37,577 bases of DNA from Flavobacteriales bacterium (lineage in GTDB: Bacteria > Bacteroidota > Bacteroidia > Flavobacteriales_D > Sanyastnellaceae): NCBI GenBank assembly GCA_947466425.1, contig CANIBZ010000024.1:1-37577 (forward strand). The letters run 5' to 3'. Under the pieces are notes generated by a model. That model was not told where the DNA came from. It made no database searches and saw only the letters and a list, made by a program, of their open reading frames with translations. Position numbers and translations under genes: made by a program. Shown here piece after piece: positions 1 through 7,525 of the stretch (the first letter of the stretch is position 1; every line of letters begins with the position of its first letter).

Positions 1-65
1 ATTCCGCTGTCCTGAAGTTTTAAAATCGATACGATTTGAGACTCCGTAAATTTTGAGTTTTTCAT
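1..65 (-). CDS. IS3-family transposase OrfA, N-terminal fragment
   Basis: Reading leftward from the ATG at 65 gives a peptide starting MKNSKFTESQIVSILK, which runs off the window edge. This is the characteristic start of IS3-family OrfA proteins, the helix-turn-helix subunit that binds the inverted repeats. In the family the transposase proper (OrfAB, DDE catalysis) is made by frameshifting into orfB, which would lie further left. The gene starts about 60 bp inside the element end, as expected for this family. Only 21 codons are visible, so the family is clear but the exact element is not. Confidence 0.75.
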   Translation of the reverse strand, partial: MKNSKFTESQIVSILKLQDSG

Positions 66-123
66 GATGGTTGAGTTTTACGGACTCTAATTTAAGATGT
101 TTCAGTTTTTCGGGAAGCTTACC
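1..123 (-). mobile_element. End of an IS3-family insertion sequence
   Basis: The last base shared with the intact paralogue of the neighbouring lipoprotein gene is at about 124. From 123 leftward the sequence is foreign and leads into the start of an IS3-type orfA. The element end reads GGTAAGCTTCCC on the minus strand. The other end, orfB and the target duplication lie outside the window, so the boundary is inferred from where the two paralogues diverge. Confidence 0.7.
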
Positions 124-272
124 TTATCATCTAAATAAACTGCAGCATCTGATGGATTTGTAATAACATTTACTTTTTGTTTCGGGGTTGATACTATTGT
201 GGCTACACAACTTTGGAACAAAATAGAAATAGCTATAAAAAGCGTGGCAATGAGATTGATTTTTAGTTTCAT
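102..272 (-). pseudogene. PEGA lipoprotein gene truncated by the IS element
   Basis: The peptide begins MKLKINLIATLF with a lipoprotein signal peptide (lipobox LFQSC) and the start of a PEGA domain ending at YLDDK. It then runs into IS sequence and a chance stop. The first 50 residues match the intact gene at 536-2047 at 44 of 50 positions, so this is a duplicate whose remaining roughly 450 codons were separated by the insertion. The start at 272 is chosen because it aligns with the paralogue; a second ATG 12 bases upstream is less likely. Any product would be a short non-functional lipoprotein. Confidence 0.75.
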
Positions 273-430
273 TTGTTTGTACATTAACGATGATTAGGGA
301 ATAAATCTCCGATGAAAAACACTTCTTGTCAATACGACAAAGGACGTATTAACTTAGTTATTGGAAAATCGAAGATTTTATTCCTACGATGTAATTTGAA
401 ACCCCTAGGTTTTATTCCTACCAGGTAATT
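124..430. repeat. Direct duplication, truncated copy (partner 1899-2200)
   Basis: The 5' part of the lipoprotein gene and about 150 bp of its upstream spacer are repeated at 1899-2200 in the same orientation. The spacer match includes the TTGTC-AATAC-GACAA element and the TTGGAAAA..TTTTATTCC hairpins. The duplication therefore carried the gene together with its upstream hairpin repeats, before the IS insertion interrupted the left copy. Confidence 0.7.
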
Positions 431-433
431 GGA
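326..433. repeat. Hairpin array of the GGAA/TTATTCC type
   Basis: Short hairpins joined by TTATTCC and AATTGGAA linkers: TTGTC-AATAC-GACAA, AAATC-GAA-GATTT, TAC-GAT-GTA, TAC-CAG-GTA. The same linkers with other stems occur at 2101-2260, 3316-3440 and 11033-11125. It lies upstream of the truncated lipoprotein gene. No ORF is credible here. Confidence 0.7.
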
Positions 434-447
434 ACTTTGTTGAACAC

Positions 448-537
448 TCATCACCGATGGTGTCATCGCGAAGCGTCATCCTTCGAAGAAGGTCATCACC
501 GAAGGTGTCATCACAATGTCTGAAACATTGTGTCATT
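448..537. repeat. Hairpin array with TCAT linker
   Basis: Five hairpins each preceded by TCAT: CACC-GAT-GGTG, CGC-GAA-GCG, CCTTC-GAA-GAAGG, CACC-GAA-GGTG, and CACAATGT-CTGAA-ACATTGTG. Every stem is perfectly paired although the stem sequences differ. The last TCAT overlaps the stop codon of the protease gene (536-538), so the array forms its 3' UTR. A second TCAT array lies at 11158-11217. Confidence 0.85.
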
Positions 538-2047
538 AATACTGAATCTTCAGTTGGTCGAATATGATATAACTAGGAATTGCAAATCCAATTCCTTCAA
601 CACTCGCTCCAACTAATTTGGCATTAACGATTCCAACCAAATAACCTTGCTTATTGATTAATCCTCCGCCACTGCTGCCTGGATTAATGCTTACATCGGT
701 TTGAATGAATTCTTTATCTGCTATTTTTCTGGTTCCACTGATGATTCCTTTTGTAACTGTTTGACCTAGGGTTTTATCAGCTGGTGTTCCGATAGCGTAA
801 ATATCAGAACCCGTATTTACTTCCCTGTCTTCCGAAATAGGAAGTGGAGTATAACCAGATCCAGCGACTTTAATAAGTGCTAAATCGTATTCTTCATTAA
901 CTCTGACCACTGTACCTTCCAAAGAAACGCCACTCTTAAATTTCACACTAACCTTGTCTGATCCGCCAACCACATGATAATTAGTAACGATATAACCATC
1001 TTCAGAGATGATACAGCCGCTTCCATGCGATTTATTATTTTCAATGGTTACAATTGAGTTAGTAGCATTATTTATTATTTTATCGCTTTCAACCTTGATT
1101 TTCGGTTTGGCGATTTTTATCATTGAGAAATTTTCAGTTTCATTAATTAGATCCCCTGTTTGTTCAACGATTGTATAAATATCATCATTATACAAAAACT
1201 CATAAAATGAATTTTCAAAGGCATCGTAAAATACCGCTGTTCCTCCTTTTTCTTGTTTTAGAGATAGTCCAGTTGTAGTTACTTCAAATTTCACATCGTC
1301 ATTGCGATCAACCAATTGCCATTTCACGTTCATTTCACATTCAGTCACAAACTTTGTTGACCCATATTGACTTGAGGCGATTACGTCATATCTTGTTTTT
1401 AAAACTTCTGCTTTGATAAAATATCTAGCTTGTGCAGATGGAGAAAATAACTGACCATTCGTTTCAGCAATGTTGAATCCTAAATCTTTTAATATATCAT
1501 TGGCATTTTGTTTCAAATTCACAGCATCTACATCCAAGGATTCGCCAAAATAGAGTATCTCATCTCTTTTGTCTTTAATGTATAGATTGCCAAGTTTGTC
1601 ACCGGCTTTTATTTTGAAATTTATTTCGTCACAAAATATCACTTGGGAATTCTCAATTTTATTCGGAATTTTGATCAAGTTTACATTCAATTCCTTCTTA
1701 TTAAGCCTGAAGGCAGCACCTGTTTCGGCATCTACGATATAAGGAAAAGCTAAAAACAACAGGCTTATAGTTGACAGAGGGTTGTGTTTCGCTTGGTATA
1801 GGATTTCATTGTGTGTCTTATATCCCTCTTTTTCTATTTTAATTTCACCTCCGGTGGTTCTCTTTACTCTAATTTTTGTCGGAGTGTTTTCTTGTTTTTT
1901 ATCATCTAAGTAAACAGTAGCATCAGATGGATTTGTGATAACGCTTACTTTTTGTTTGGGAGTTGATACTATTGTAGCTACGCAACTTTGAAACAAAATG
2001 GAAATAGCAATAAATAGCGCAGCAAGTAGGTTAAATTTCAGTCTCAT
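536..2047 (-). CDS. PEGA-domain lipoprotein with C-terminal trypsin-like (HtrA-type) serine protease domain
   Basis: A 503-aa protein. Residues 1-22 are a lipoprotein signal peptide with the lipidated cysteine at C22 (LFQSC). A PEGA-like domain spans about 33-80 (NPSDATVYLDD, then EKEGYKT). A middle region (about 120-310) is of unrecognised fold. A chymotrypsin-fold protease domain of the S1C type spans about 325-500, with visible triad His358 (NYHVVGG), Asp388 (YDLALIKV) and Ser459 (NPGSSGGG). There is no PDZ domain, unlike DegP. It is probably an outer-membrane or periplasmic protease that clips or senses envelope proteins; PEGA domains usually bind surface structures. The substrate is unknown. 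The gene stands alone between hairpin arrays, with an IS-truncated paralogue downstream. Confidence 0.85.
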   Translation of the reverse strand: MRLKFNLLAALFIAISILFQSCVATIVSTPKQKVSVITNPSDATVYLDDKKQENTPTKIRVKRTTGGEIKIEKEGYKTHNEILYQAKHNPLSTISLLFLAFPYIVDAETGAAFRLNKKELNVNLIKIPNKIENSQVIFCDEINFKIKAGDKLGNLYIKDKRDEILYFGESLDVDAVNLKQNANDILKDLGFNIAETNGQLFSPSAQARYFIKAEVLKTRYDVIASSQYGSTKFVTECEMNVKWQLVDRNDDVKFEVTTTGLSLKQEKGGTAVFYDAFENSFYEFLYNDDIYTIVEQTGDLINETENFSMIKIAKPKIKVESDKIINNATNSIVTIENNKSHGSGCIISEDGYIVTNYHVVGGSDKVSVKFKSGVSLEGTVVRVNEEYDLALIKVAGSGYTPLPISEDREVNTGSDIYAIGTPADKTLGQTVTKGIISGTRKIADKEFIQTDVSINPGSSGGGLINKQGYLVGIVNAKLVGASVEGIGFAIPSYIIFDQLKIQY

Positions 2048-2200
2048 TTATTTAGATATTGAAGATATTTAGGCTGTAAACCTCGGATGAAAAACGCTTC
2101 GTGTCAATACGACAAAGGACGTATTAACTTCGTTATTGGAAAACCGAAGGTTTTATTCCTACTACGTAATGGGAACTGCGTAATTGGAAAACCAGAGGTT
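1899..2200. repeat. Direct duplication, intact copy (partner 124-430)
   Basis: Contains the first 50 codons of the protease lipoprotein gene and its upstream spacer, both matching the left copy. Similarity stops on one side at the IS junction of the left copy and fades on the other side inside the hairpin repeats. Confidence 0.7.
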
Positions 2201-2260
2201 TTATTCCTCCCGATAGCTATCGGGATTCGTAATTCCTATTTCATAATTGGAACTAAGTTG
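2101..2260. repeat. Hairpin array of the GGAA/TTATTCC type
   Basis: Hairpins AAACC-GAA-GGTTT, TAC-TAC-GTA and AAACC-AGA-GGTTT, separated by TTATTCC and AATTGGAA linkers. They are followed by a perfect 16-bp palindrome (CCCGATAGCTATCGGG) at 2209-2224. This is the upstream region of the protease lipoprotein gene. The roughly 330-bp gap 2048-2377 holds this array and the next one and no gene. Confidence 0.65.
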
Positions 2261-2274
2261 TTAGAATGTCGCAG

Positions 2275-2348
2275 ACCCTCGTCCAAAGGACCTTCGCGAT
2301 GAAATCGCCCTCGCAAAGCCATTTGCCCTCGCAACGCTAGTTGCCCTC
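2275..2348. repeat. Hairpin array with CCTC/CTTC linker
   Basis: Consecutive hairpins GTCC-AAA-GGAC, GCGAT-GAA-ATCGC, GCAAA-GCCA-TTTGC and GCAAC-GCTA-GTTGC, separated by CTTC or CCTC. It lies just after the stop of the ORF6N gene at 2378. A sister array with partly different stems is at 4218-4303. Confidence 0.8.
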
Positions 2349-2377
2349 GCGTTGCATTCGCTTTTAGAAGTCTAGCA

Positions 2378-3241
2378 CTAAGAGCCTATTTGATCGAGGA
2401 CCTCATTTAGAAATCCATCCATTCTCGAAAAGGCAAACCATCGCTTCCCCAAATCTTTCAAGGAAGCTCCAATATGATACAATTCTTTTTCATCAAGAAT
2501 CAAGAATCGGTCATGAGCGTTTTTCAGAATTCGAATTTCAATGGGTTGATATTGCGAATTGTACTTTTTTAAATCTAACCTCAGCGTATCACTCATTCGT
2601 TCAGTGTAGATTGTGCATCTGCATTTTTCATTTCTTTTCGAAAGCTGAAGTAAGGTAGTTTCATCAATGTAGTTGTCTATTAGTATTAGAGATTTCTTGG
2701 CTTTGCATATTAATTCGCTACTAAATACATAGGCATCAAATACCTGGTCGTTGAAGAAGATGCCGGTGGCAGGTTGAAGATAATTTGTGTTGGTTTCTAG
2801 TGCATTGAACTTTTTTTGATGCTCGAAAAGGATGGATTCTACATTTGAAACCCTCTGCAACAAAGTCTTGTTAAAGTAATAATCTTTTCTCAAAGCAACA
2901 AAGACTCGAATAATCAGAATGTTCAAGTCTATTGCAGTCTGACTTTTGAGTATTGAAGAGAGCATGGAAATTCCGAGCTCAGTAAATGCAAGCGGAAAGG
3001 TGCTACGATGCTTTTGATTATTGAACCGGTCACAATTTGTGACCAGTTCATCAAATTCGTGTGCATTCAATCTGAAAATGAAGTCATTAGGAAATCGTTT
3101 TGAGTTTCTTTGTACCGATTGATTGAAACTTTTGGTAGGTATTTCATACAAGTCAGCTAAGTCGAAATCTAGCATTACTTGCTCACCTCGAATGTTAAAG
3201 ATTCGCGATTCAATTTCCGATTTAATTAGTTTTTGTTCCAT
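2378..3241 (-). CDS. ORF6N-domain DNA-binding protein with PLD-like C-terminal domain (copy 1)
   Basis: A 287-aa protein. Residues 1-120 look like an ORF6N domain (phage-type DNA-binding module related in use to KilA-N): RGEQVMLDFDLADLYEIPTK, then a PLAFTELGISML segment. A likely coiled linker spans about 120-155. Residues about 160-275 resemble a single phospholipase-D-like domain: FFNDQVFDAYVFSSELI, then H243-x-R245-x4-D250 and GAS at 258-260, so the usual HKD lysine is arginine. PLD-fold nucleases with one motif act as dimers in known families. A DNA-binding regulator or nuclease is plausible; the activity is inferred. The C-terminal half is nearly the same as copy 2 at 11289, while the ORF6N half has diverged strongly. 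It has hairpin arrays on both sides. Confidence 0.8.
   Translation of the reverse strand: MEQKLIKSEIESRIFNIRGEQVMLDFDLADLYEIPTKSFNQSVQRNSKRFPNDFIFRLNAHEFDELVTNCDRFNNQKHRSTFPLAFTELGISMLSSILKSQTAIDLNILIIRVFVALRKDYYFNKTLLQRVSNVESILFEHQKKFNALETNTNYLQPATGIFFNDQVFDAYVFSSELICKAKKSLILIDNYIDETTLLQLSKRNEKCRCTIYTERMSDTLRLDLKKYNSQYQPIEIRILKNAHDRFLILDEKELYHIGASLKDLGKRWFAFSRMDGFLNEVLDQIGS
3022..3050. repeat. Inverted repeat inside ORF6N copy 1
   Basis: Arms of 14 bases with one mismatch around a single central base (GAACCGGTCACAA and TTGTGACCAGTTC form the core). It is centred on codon 69 and encodes DELVTNCDRF. The palindrome in copy 2 is centred on codon 70, yet its sequence is unrelated. Confidence 0.8.
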
Positions 3242-3245
3242 ACCT

Positions 3246-3302
3246 GCAAACCTATTTCGGAGCTTTCGAAATTGAGCTAATTTTTATATGCAGTTTATAT
3301 GC
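3246..3302 (-). promoter_or_regulatory. Promoter and tandem-motif upstream region of ORF6N copy 1
   Basis: On the minus strand TAGGTTTGC (3246-3254) fits the Bacteroidota -7 element TAnnTTTG and lies only four bases before the ATG. That predicts a nearly leaderless mRNA. Further upstream are two GCATATAAA motifs 11 bp apart (3283-3291 and 3294-3302). The same arrangement precedes copy 2. Confidence 0.55.
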
Positions 3303-3315
3303 TGTTTATTCGGTG

Positions 3316-3440
3316 GAACTGCTTAATTGGAAAATCGAAGATTTTATTCCTACTGCGTAATTAGAACTGCGTTATGCATACTTCGTAATTGGAAAACCAC
3401 AGGTTTTATTCCTACAGTGTAATTGGAACTACGTTGTTGT
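3316..3440. repeat. Hairpin array of the GGAA/TTATTCC type
   Basis: Hairpins AAATC-GAA-GATTT, TAC-TGC-GTA, AAC-TGC-GTT, TAC-TTC-GTA, AAACC-ACA-GGTTT, TAC-AGT-GTA and AAC-TAC-GTT, joined by the same TTATTCC and AATTGGAA linkers as at 326-433. It is located upstream of the ORF6N copy 1 promoter. Confidence 0.7.
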
Positions 3441-3447
3441 ATAACCA

Positions 3448-3499
3448 GTCGAAGACATTCGCGAAGCATTCGCCGCAGGCATTCGTACGAAGTACATTA
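3448..3499. repeat. Hairpin array with ATTC linker
   Basis: Hairpins GTC-GAA-GAC, GC-GAA-GC, GCC-GCA-GGC and GTAC-GAA-GTAC separated by ATTC. It ends about ten bases from the stop codon of the next lipoprotein gene. The same linker builds the regular array at 12299-12430. Confidence 0.75.
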
Positions 3500-3508
3500 T
3501 TGTCTCTC

Positions 3509-4141
3509 TCAACTTCTCTTCCCATTTATGCCAACTCGCGAGTTTCCAACATTAACCAAAATCACCAGGACATCTTTCGGATATTTTCTTTTCAATCTTG
3601 AAATGTCTTGAAGGACGTTTTCTGAAAAGTAGTTTGTCCAGATGGCCCAATGAACAACGAAGGTGTAGGGGTGAGATTTTGATTTCTCAATTATTTCTTG
3701 TCGCTGTATGTCTGAAAGCTCGAGTAAATCCAGTTCGTCGGAAAGTTTCAGGGCGGTATTTATATTCGGATTTTGATTCAGCGGGGGAGGAACGGCAGTT
3801 ATGTTTCTATTCTTCTTAAAGTCGCCACCACATTGCGAGTAGGCAGAATACAAATTCCCCGAAGGTTCATACACACGAAGCTGAATGGCGGTAATGAAGT
3901 CAGAGGTGGTTATGTAGATATTATTCTTTTCATTGGAGAATGAAGCGTAGGTAGAATCTACACTGCAAACACTGTAGTCATAGTTGTATCGGTGTTTCTC
4001 TAGAAATTCATTGATCTCTTCCTTTGACTCATCTCGCGATTCAGTGGTGTTTATCAATCGAATCAAATTGCAAGATTGAAACACACATGCTGCTGCTATT
4101 ACAATCAGAAATCGACGAAGATTGTTGTTAGTGAAGGTCAT
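3509..4141 (-). CDS. Hypothetical lipoprotein (210 aa)
   Basis: I do not recognise the family. The N-terminus has a charged start, a hydrophobic stretch and a lipobox (VFQSC, Cys at about 24), so export and lipidation are likely. The mature part is mixed alpha/beta with a proline-rich PPPLNQNPN segment around 120 and a WAIWTNYF stretch near 165. The last codons fall in a polypyrimidine tract (plus strand) that borders the ATTC hairpin array, so the C-terminus may have been altered when the repeat arrived. It is first of a series of orphan envelope genes on this strand. Confidence 0.6.
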   Translation of the reverse strand: MTFTNNNLRRFLIVIAAACVFQSCNLIRLINTTESRDESKEEINEFLEKHRYNYDYSVCSVDSTYASFSNEKNNIYITTSDFITAIQLRVYEPSGNLYSAYSQCGGDFKKNRNITAVPPPLNQNPNINTALKLSDELDLLELSDIQRQEIIEKSKSHPYTFVVHWAIWTNYFSENVLQDISRLKRKYPKDVLVILVNVGNSRVGINGKRS

Positions 4142-4164
4142 GTTTTCTTAGAATTCATTTTTAG

Positions 4165-4317
4165 AACGATGTTGTTTGAACTATGTTGTTTGAACTGCCT
4201 TGTTTGAAAGTCACAGACCCTCGTCCATCGGACCTTCGCAACGCTAGTTGCCCTCGCGAAGCAATTCGCCCTCGCAACGCTTGTTGCCCTCGTCCTTCGG
4301 ACATTCCCCGCTCCGGG
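4165..4317. repeat. Composite hairpin array (GTTTG linker, then CCTC/CTTC linker)
   Basis: Begins with AAC-GAT-GTT and AAC-TAT-GTT separated by GTTTG, then a decayed third unit. From 4218 the CCTC/CTTC type follows: GTCC-ATC-GGAC, GCAAC-GCTA-GTTGC, GCGAA-GCAA-TTCGC, GCAAC-GCTT-GTTGC and GTCC-TTC-GGAC. The final hairpin is CCCG-CTC-CGGG. It fills the gap between the lipoproteins at 3509-4141 and 4353-5234. Confidence 0.8.
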
Positions 4318-4352
4318 CTTTCCACTGCTATCCCTCACGCGGGCTGAAAATC

Positions 4353-5234
4353 TTATTTAAAGTTACCTGTAAACCAATCATAACCTTCGATTCTTCTATA
4401 TTCTGCAGGAATAGAATTTACTCTTTTTAATATTTTGTAATTGCGTTCCCAACCTTCTCCGGTTGCAATTAGAATCTTTCCTGTTAGTCCGTTCTCATTG
4501 CGTTCATATGAAACGTATTCAATGGTATCCACTTTTTCTCCATTCCATTTGTATTTATACATTTCTGTTTCAGTGGGGTGTCCATAACAAACTCCTCTGA
4601 TAATTTTTTCTTTAGGTGAAAATGTAGGATTGATAAATTCAAAATTTGGTGAAAATGCTTTTTTATCTTCCCGCAGAAGATAAACATTGCTAAAAGCCTT
4701 TAAACAACAACCGATCGAGCCATACCAGTTTACAACGAAATCATTCAGCCCGTCACCGTTAATGTCTCGGATGGTGTCGCTCACATACGTCAATAACCAT
4801 TGTTCGTGTGCAATAACTTTTTCAAATTTGTTCTCACCTTTTTTATAGATGTCAAAATAAACAGCAGTCGGCTCGTATCTCGTGATAAAGAGATGAGGAT
4901 GAATTTTTGAAAAGTGAAAATCTAAGTTTATTTCTACACTTATGGGAATACTGTCAATCGCAGCTTTGTATTCCGAAATAAACCTGTCTTTATTGAAATT
5001 TTGGTTAGCAATTACAAGTGCATCTTCTAATACTTTATCAAGTTGCATCTTGTACGCGCTATCCTGCTCTTCAATCGCCCTTCTTTTTCTGAGACGTATA
5101 CTTTCTTCGAGATTAAAGGGGGTATGAAAAATATCAATGGATTCACTCGTGTTTTCTATATTCTCGCTTGGCTGTCCACAAGAAACAAACCCTATGATCA
5201 ATGCGGAAAATATTAGGCGTTGGATTGTTTTCAT
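4353..5234 (-). CDS. Hypothetical lipoprotein with a DxNGDGxxD calcium-type loop (293 aa)
   Basis: Signal peptide with lipobox FVSC (Cys at about 19), then a low-complexity acidic stretch. Near residue 150 the motif DINGDGLNDFVVNWYGS resembles calcium-binding loops of FG-GAP/VCBS or dockerin type. Such motifs occur in Bacteroidota lipoproteins that report quantities such as stored text or number fields, but no function is assigned. A CC pair follows directly (IGCCLKAF). The gene begins 3 bases after the stop of the upstream gene, so it is cotranscribed with 5238-5843. Confidence 0.65.
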   Translation of the reverse strand: MKTIQRLIFSALIIGFVSCGQPSENIENTSESIDIFHTPFNLEESIRLRKRRAIEEQDSAYKMQLDKVLEDALVIANQNFNKDRFISEYKAAIDSIPISVEINLDFHFSKIHPHLFITRYEPTAVYFDIYKKGENKFEKVIAHEQWLLTYVSDTIRDINGDGLNDFVVNWYGSIGCCLKAFSNVYLLREDKKAFSPNFEFINPTFSPKEKIIRGVCYGHPTETEMYKYKWNGEKVDTIEYVSYERNENGLTGKILIATGEGWERNYKILKRVNSIPAEYRRIEGYDWFTGNFK

Positions 5235-5237
5235 TTA

Positions 5238-5843
5238 TTAATTGACTTTCAATAAATAGTAGTCCGAAAAAATTTTGAATGACTTCGGATCATATATAAT
5301 AATCTTCTTCAAGTCATGTGATCGTGAGTTGGCGAACAAACCAGACTCTATAATTTTGTCGCCTCGAATACCCTTAAAACTTACCTTCTTTATGTAATAG
5401 ATTTCATCTATCTTTTTGTCAATTTGACTACTTAACGTATTAGAAAAATTAAGCGTGTTAACTACAGCATTCGCACTTGTGACTACAGTGTCAAGTCGAT
5501 AGTCGAAATCTTTCATATCCAATGAAGAGAATATTTGATAGTGCTGATTTTCAATTTGAGTAGATAGCTCATCTGCAGAGAAGGACATGAGCTTCACTGG
5601 GTCGGATAAATAGGTTTCTAGATCTTGAAAGTCTTTACAAAGAATGGAATAGTCTTCATGAAATTGATCTGATAATCTTATGTCGCTATTGGGATTAGAG
5701 TAATCTCGTTTCATATGAGTGATGACATATCCATTGTAATCAATCAATCTCAAGTTCCCGGCTGATTTCTTTTGAATTGCACAACCGCTGAAAAGGCAGG
5801 TTGAAATAATTATACTTAGAAAATATGCGATTATAGTTTTCAT
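5238..5843 (-). CDS. Hypothetical lipoprotein (201 aa)
   Basis: Unrecognised family. Residues 1-21 form a lipoprotein signal peptide with lipobox LFSGC. The mature region has no familiar motif; it is rich in Asp, Ser and Lys and ends YYLLKVN. Its ATG overlaps the stop of the upstream membrane gene by four bases (ATGA), which points to translational coupling, and the next gene follows after 3 bases. Confidence 0.65.
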   Translation of the reverse strand: MKTIIAYFLSIIISTCLFSGCAIQKKSAGNLRLIDYNGYVITHMKRDYSNPNSDIRLSDQFHEDYSILCKDFQDLETYLSDPVKLMSFSADELSTQIENQHYQIFSSLDMKDFDYRLDTVVTSANAVVNTLNFSNTLSSQIDKKIDEIYYIKKVSFKGIRGDKIIESGLFANSRSHDLKKIIIYDPKSFKIFSDYYLLKVN

Positions 5844-6325
5844 ATCCCACTAATCAAGATTAATAGAACGACAGTACTTATGATTCCAGTATTCATTATG
5901 CTCTTTTGATCTATTTGAAGATAATGACGCGTGCTTTCCTTGAAAAGAAGATAAAGTATGGCTCCGTTGAATAGAATGGAGAATAGATGTCTGCTTGTGT
6001 TATCCACTGGGGCTATTAGGGTAATGAAACCTTCTTCAGGTTCAGGAGTTACAAATTCAATAACCATAAACCACACAGCACTTGCGACAGTTATTAGGAG
6101 ATAAACAGTAGATAATGTCCAACCCAATTTTTTCTTATACCACATAAGAACTCCGGCAACAGGCAGGAGTAGAGTTAAAAAAATGGAAAGAACAAGGTTG
6201 AGCTTGAATTCTTCCTCCAGGCTTAAAAGAATAACCTCGATCATTTGAAAACTTCGTATTACTTCAATTAGAAAAGTAAGAATGAGAAGTATTCCAATGC
6301 GTTGTATGAGTTTTTCAGGAGTCAT
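5840..6325 (-). CDS. Small integral membrane protein (161 aa)
   Basis: Four hydrophobic segments are visible, at roughly 8-30, 40-62, 70-90 and 103-160 (the last may be two helices). There is a short acidic loop EFVTPEPEEGF between the third and fourth. I do not recognise the family. It is coupled to the lipoprotein downstream by an ATGA overlap, so the two may work together at the inner membrane and envelope. The 110-bp gap upstream holds no array. Confidence 0.6.
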   Translation of the reverse strand: MTPEKLIQRIGILLILTFLIEVIRSFQMIEVILLSLEEEFKLNLVLSIFLTLLLPVAGVLMWYKKKLGWTLSTVYLLITVASAVWFMVIEFVTPEPEEGFITLIAPVDNTSRHLFSILFNGAILYLLFKESTRHYLQIDQKSIMNTGIISTVVLLILISGI

Positions 6326-6434
6326 TTCAATTGTGTTTATTCATAAAAAAAAGCGGTTTGTTTCCTAGCATTCATTCATTAGTCTCTGTCGTTCGAGGTT
6401 TCAGATAGGCCCATTCTAGAAATTCAAAATCGCT

Positions 6435-7010
6435 TCAATCGTCATTCAACGTGCTTCCCATTATTTTTATTGATTTGTACAATTCAATGAATGATGGTAA
6501 AAAATGATGCGTATTACTTTTTTCAGTCGATAAGACAGCAGTAACTATCGTGAATTCACATTCCACAACAAGCATAACTTCTTGCCTTCCTGTTATGTAT
6601 TCATATGTCAATATTTTATATTTCCCAGTTGAATAGTCATCTGGAACGATATTGTCCAATGTTAGGTTTAATGTGTCAATGACTAAATCGGGATGCTCAC
6701 TAAGTAAATAGTCATTTTCAGCTTTTATCCAAGCGGTCATGTCGGGTTTTCCCTTGTAATCGATTCCGTAGACATACATATAGCTGTTTGGACTGACATA
6801 CATTACATCAGTATTCTTATTGTTAGTGGAATTATCTGGTTTTATAAAAAAAGGAAGTTGTTCATTTTCTGCTTGAATCCAGTTGTGAGGAATCTCCACG
6901 AAAATGGTGTGTTTTTCTCCGACAATCATTTTAGATTGTCCGAATGTTTGTTGCACAAACAGAATAGTCAAGATCGCGAGAAGTAGTTTTTTCATTTTGA
7001 TGCGTGTCAT
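6435..7010 (-). CDS. Hypothetical secreted protein (about 186-191 aa)
   Basis: A cleavable signal peptide (MKKLLLAILTILFVQQTFGQ) precedes a soluble domain of about 165 residues. The domain holds an IPHNWIQAENEQLP segment, similar in style to PsbP-like or DUF-type single-domain periplasmic proteins, but I cannot assign a family. Two starts are possible: 7010 overlaps the upstream stop as ATGA and gives MTRIK before the signal peptide, while the ATG at 6995 gives the cleaner signal peptide. The ATGA overlap supports coupling to 7007-7525. Confidence 0.6.
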   Translation of the reverse strand: MTRIKMKKLLLAILTILFVQQTFGQSKMIVGEKHTIFVEIPHNWIQAENEQLPFFIKPDNSTNNKNTDVMYVSPNSYMYVYGIDYKGKPDMTAWIKAENDYLLSEHPDLVIDTLNLTLDNIVPDDYSTGKYKILTYEYITGRQEVMLVVECEFTIVTAVLSTEKSNTHHFLPSFIELYKSIKIMGSTLNDD

Positions 7011-7525
7011 TGCTTTGCTTGACTGTCAATACTGTCGATGCCCTGTCGTAGTTCTTCAACACAGTCTTTGATGATTGGAATAATTTCATTTATCTGTTCT
7101 GTTTGAGGTTTTGCCATAATGTTTTCAATTTGCTCTTTAGACATCATCTGCATCATTTTGTCCGTTGAACACTCACAGTAATCTTTTGTAATTTCCGGGT
7201 AATCTGTCGCGGTAGAACCAGCGTCTCGCATGCAATTTTTTATAAGAATTTCCTTGTCTTCAGATGTCCACTCGTAATTATTATTCTCGTTGTCAAATCT
7301 ATATTTATTAGAGTCTCGCGTTAACAGGTCGTATGAGCCATTTAATACTAAAATTATGGAGGCGCCCTTCCAAAGTCCTCCAAATTTTTTAAACGTTTTT
7401 TCATATCGATCTTTTTGCTCTTCAGTCTTGTGTTTTGGCTTGTATAGTCTAAATGAAAGCAAGAACAAATAGAGTCCGATTAGAAATGAAGTCAGTCCAA
7501 ATATGTATGGTAAATAGGTTGTCAT
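7007..7525 (-). CDS. Membrane-anchored protein with soluble CxC-containing domain (172 aa)
   Basis: Two hydrophobic segments (about 5-27 and 50-68) are followed by a soluble C-terminal domain with Cys residues in NCMRDAG and YCECSTDKMMQMMS. Cys-x-Cys regions of this style occur in small Bacteroidota proteins of unknown function. The gene overlaps both neighbours by four bases (7522-7525 and 7007-7010), placing it in the middle of a tightly coupled three-gene unit. Role unknown. Confidence 0.6.
   Translation of the reverse strand: MTTYLPYIFGLTSFLIGLYLFLLSFRLYKPKHKTEEQKDRYEKTFKKFGGLWKGASIILVLNGSYDLLTRDSNKYRFDNENNNYEWTSEDKEILIKNCMRDAGSTATDYPEITKDYCECSTDKMMQMMSKEQIENIMAKPQTEQINEIIPIIKDCVEELRQGIDSIDSQAKQ

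Noticed and set aside
2087-2302. 71-aa plus-strand frame
   Set aside because: It consists of hairpin repeat sequence; the similarity to other frames comes from the repeat only.
4138-4338. 66-aa basic peptide on the minus strand
   Set aside because: Its residues (ARATSVAR repeats) are the CCTC-type hairpin array translated.
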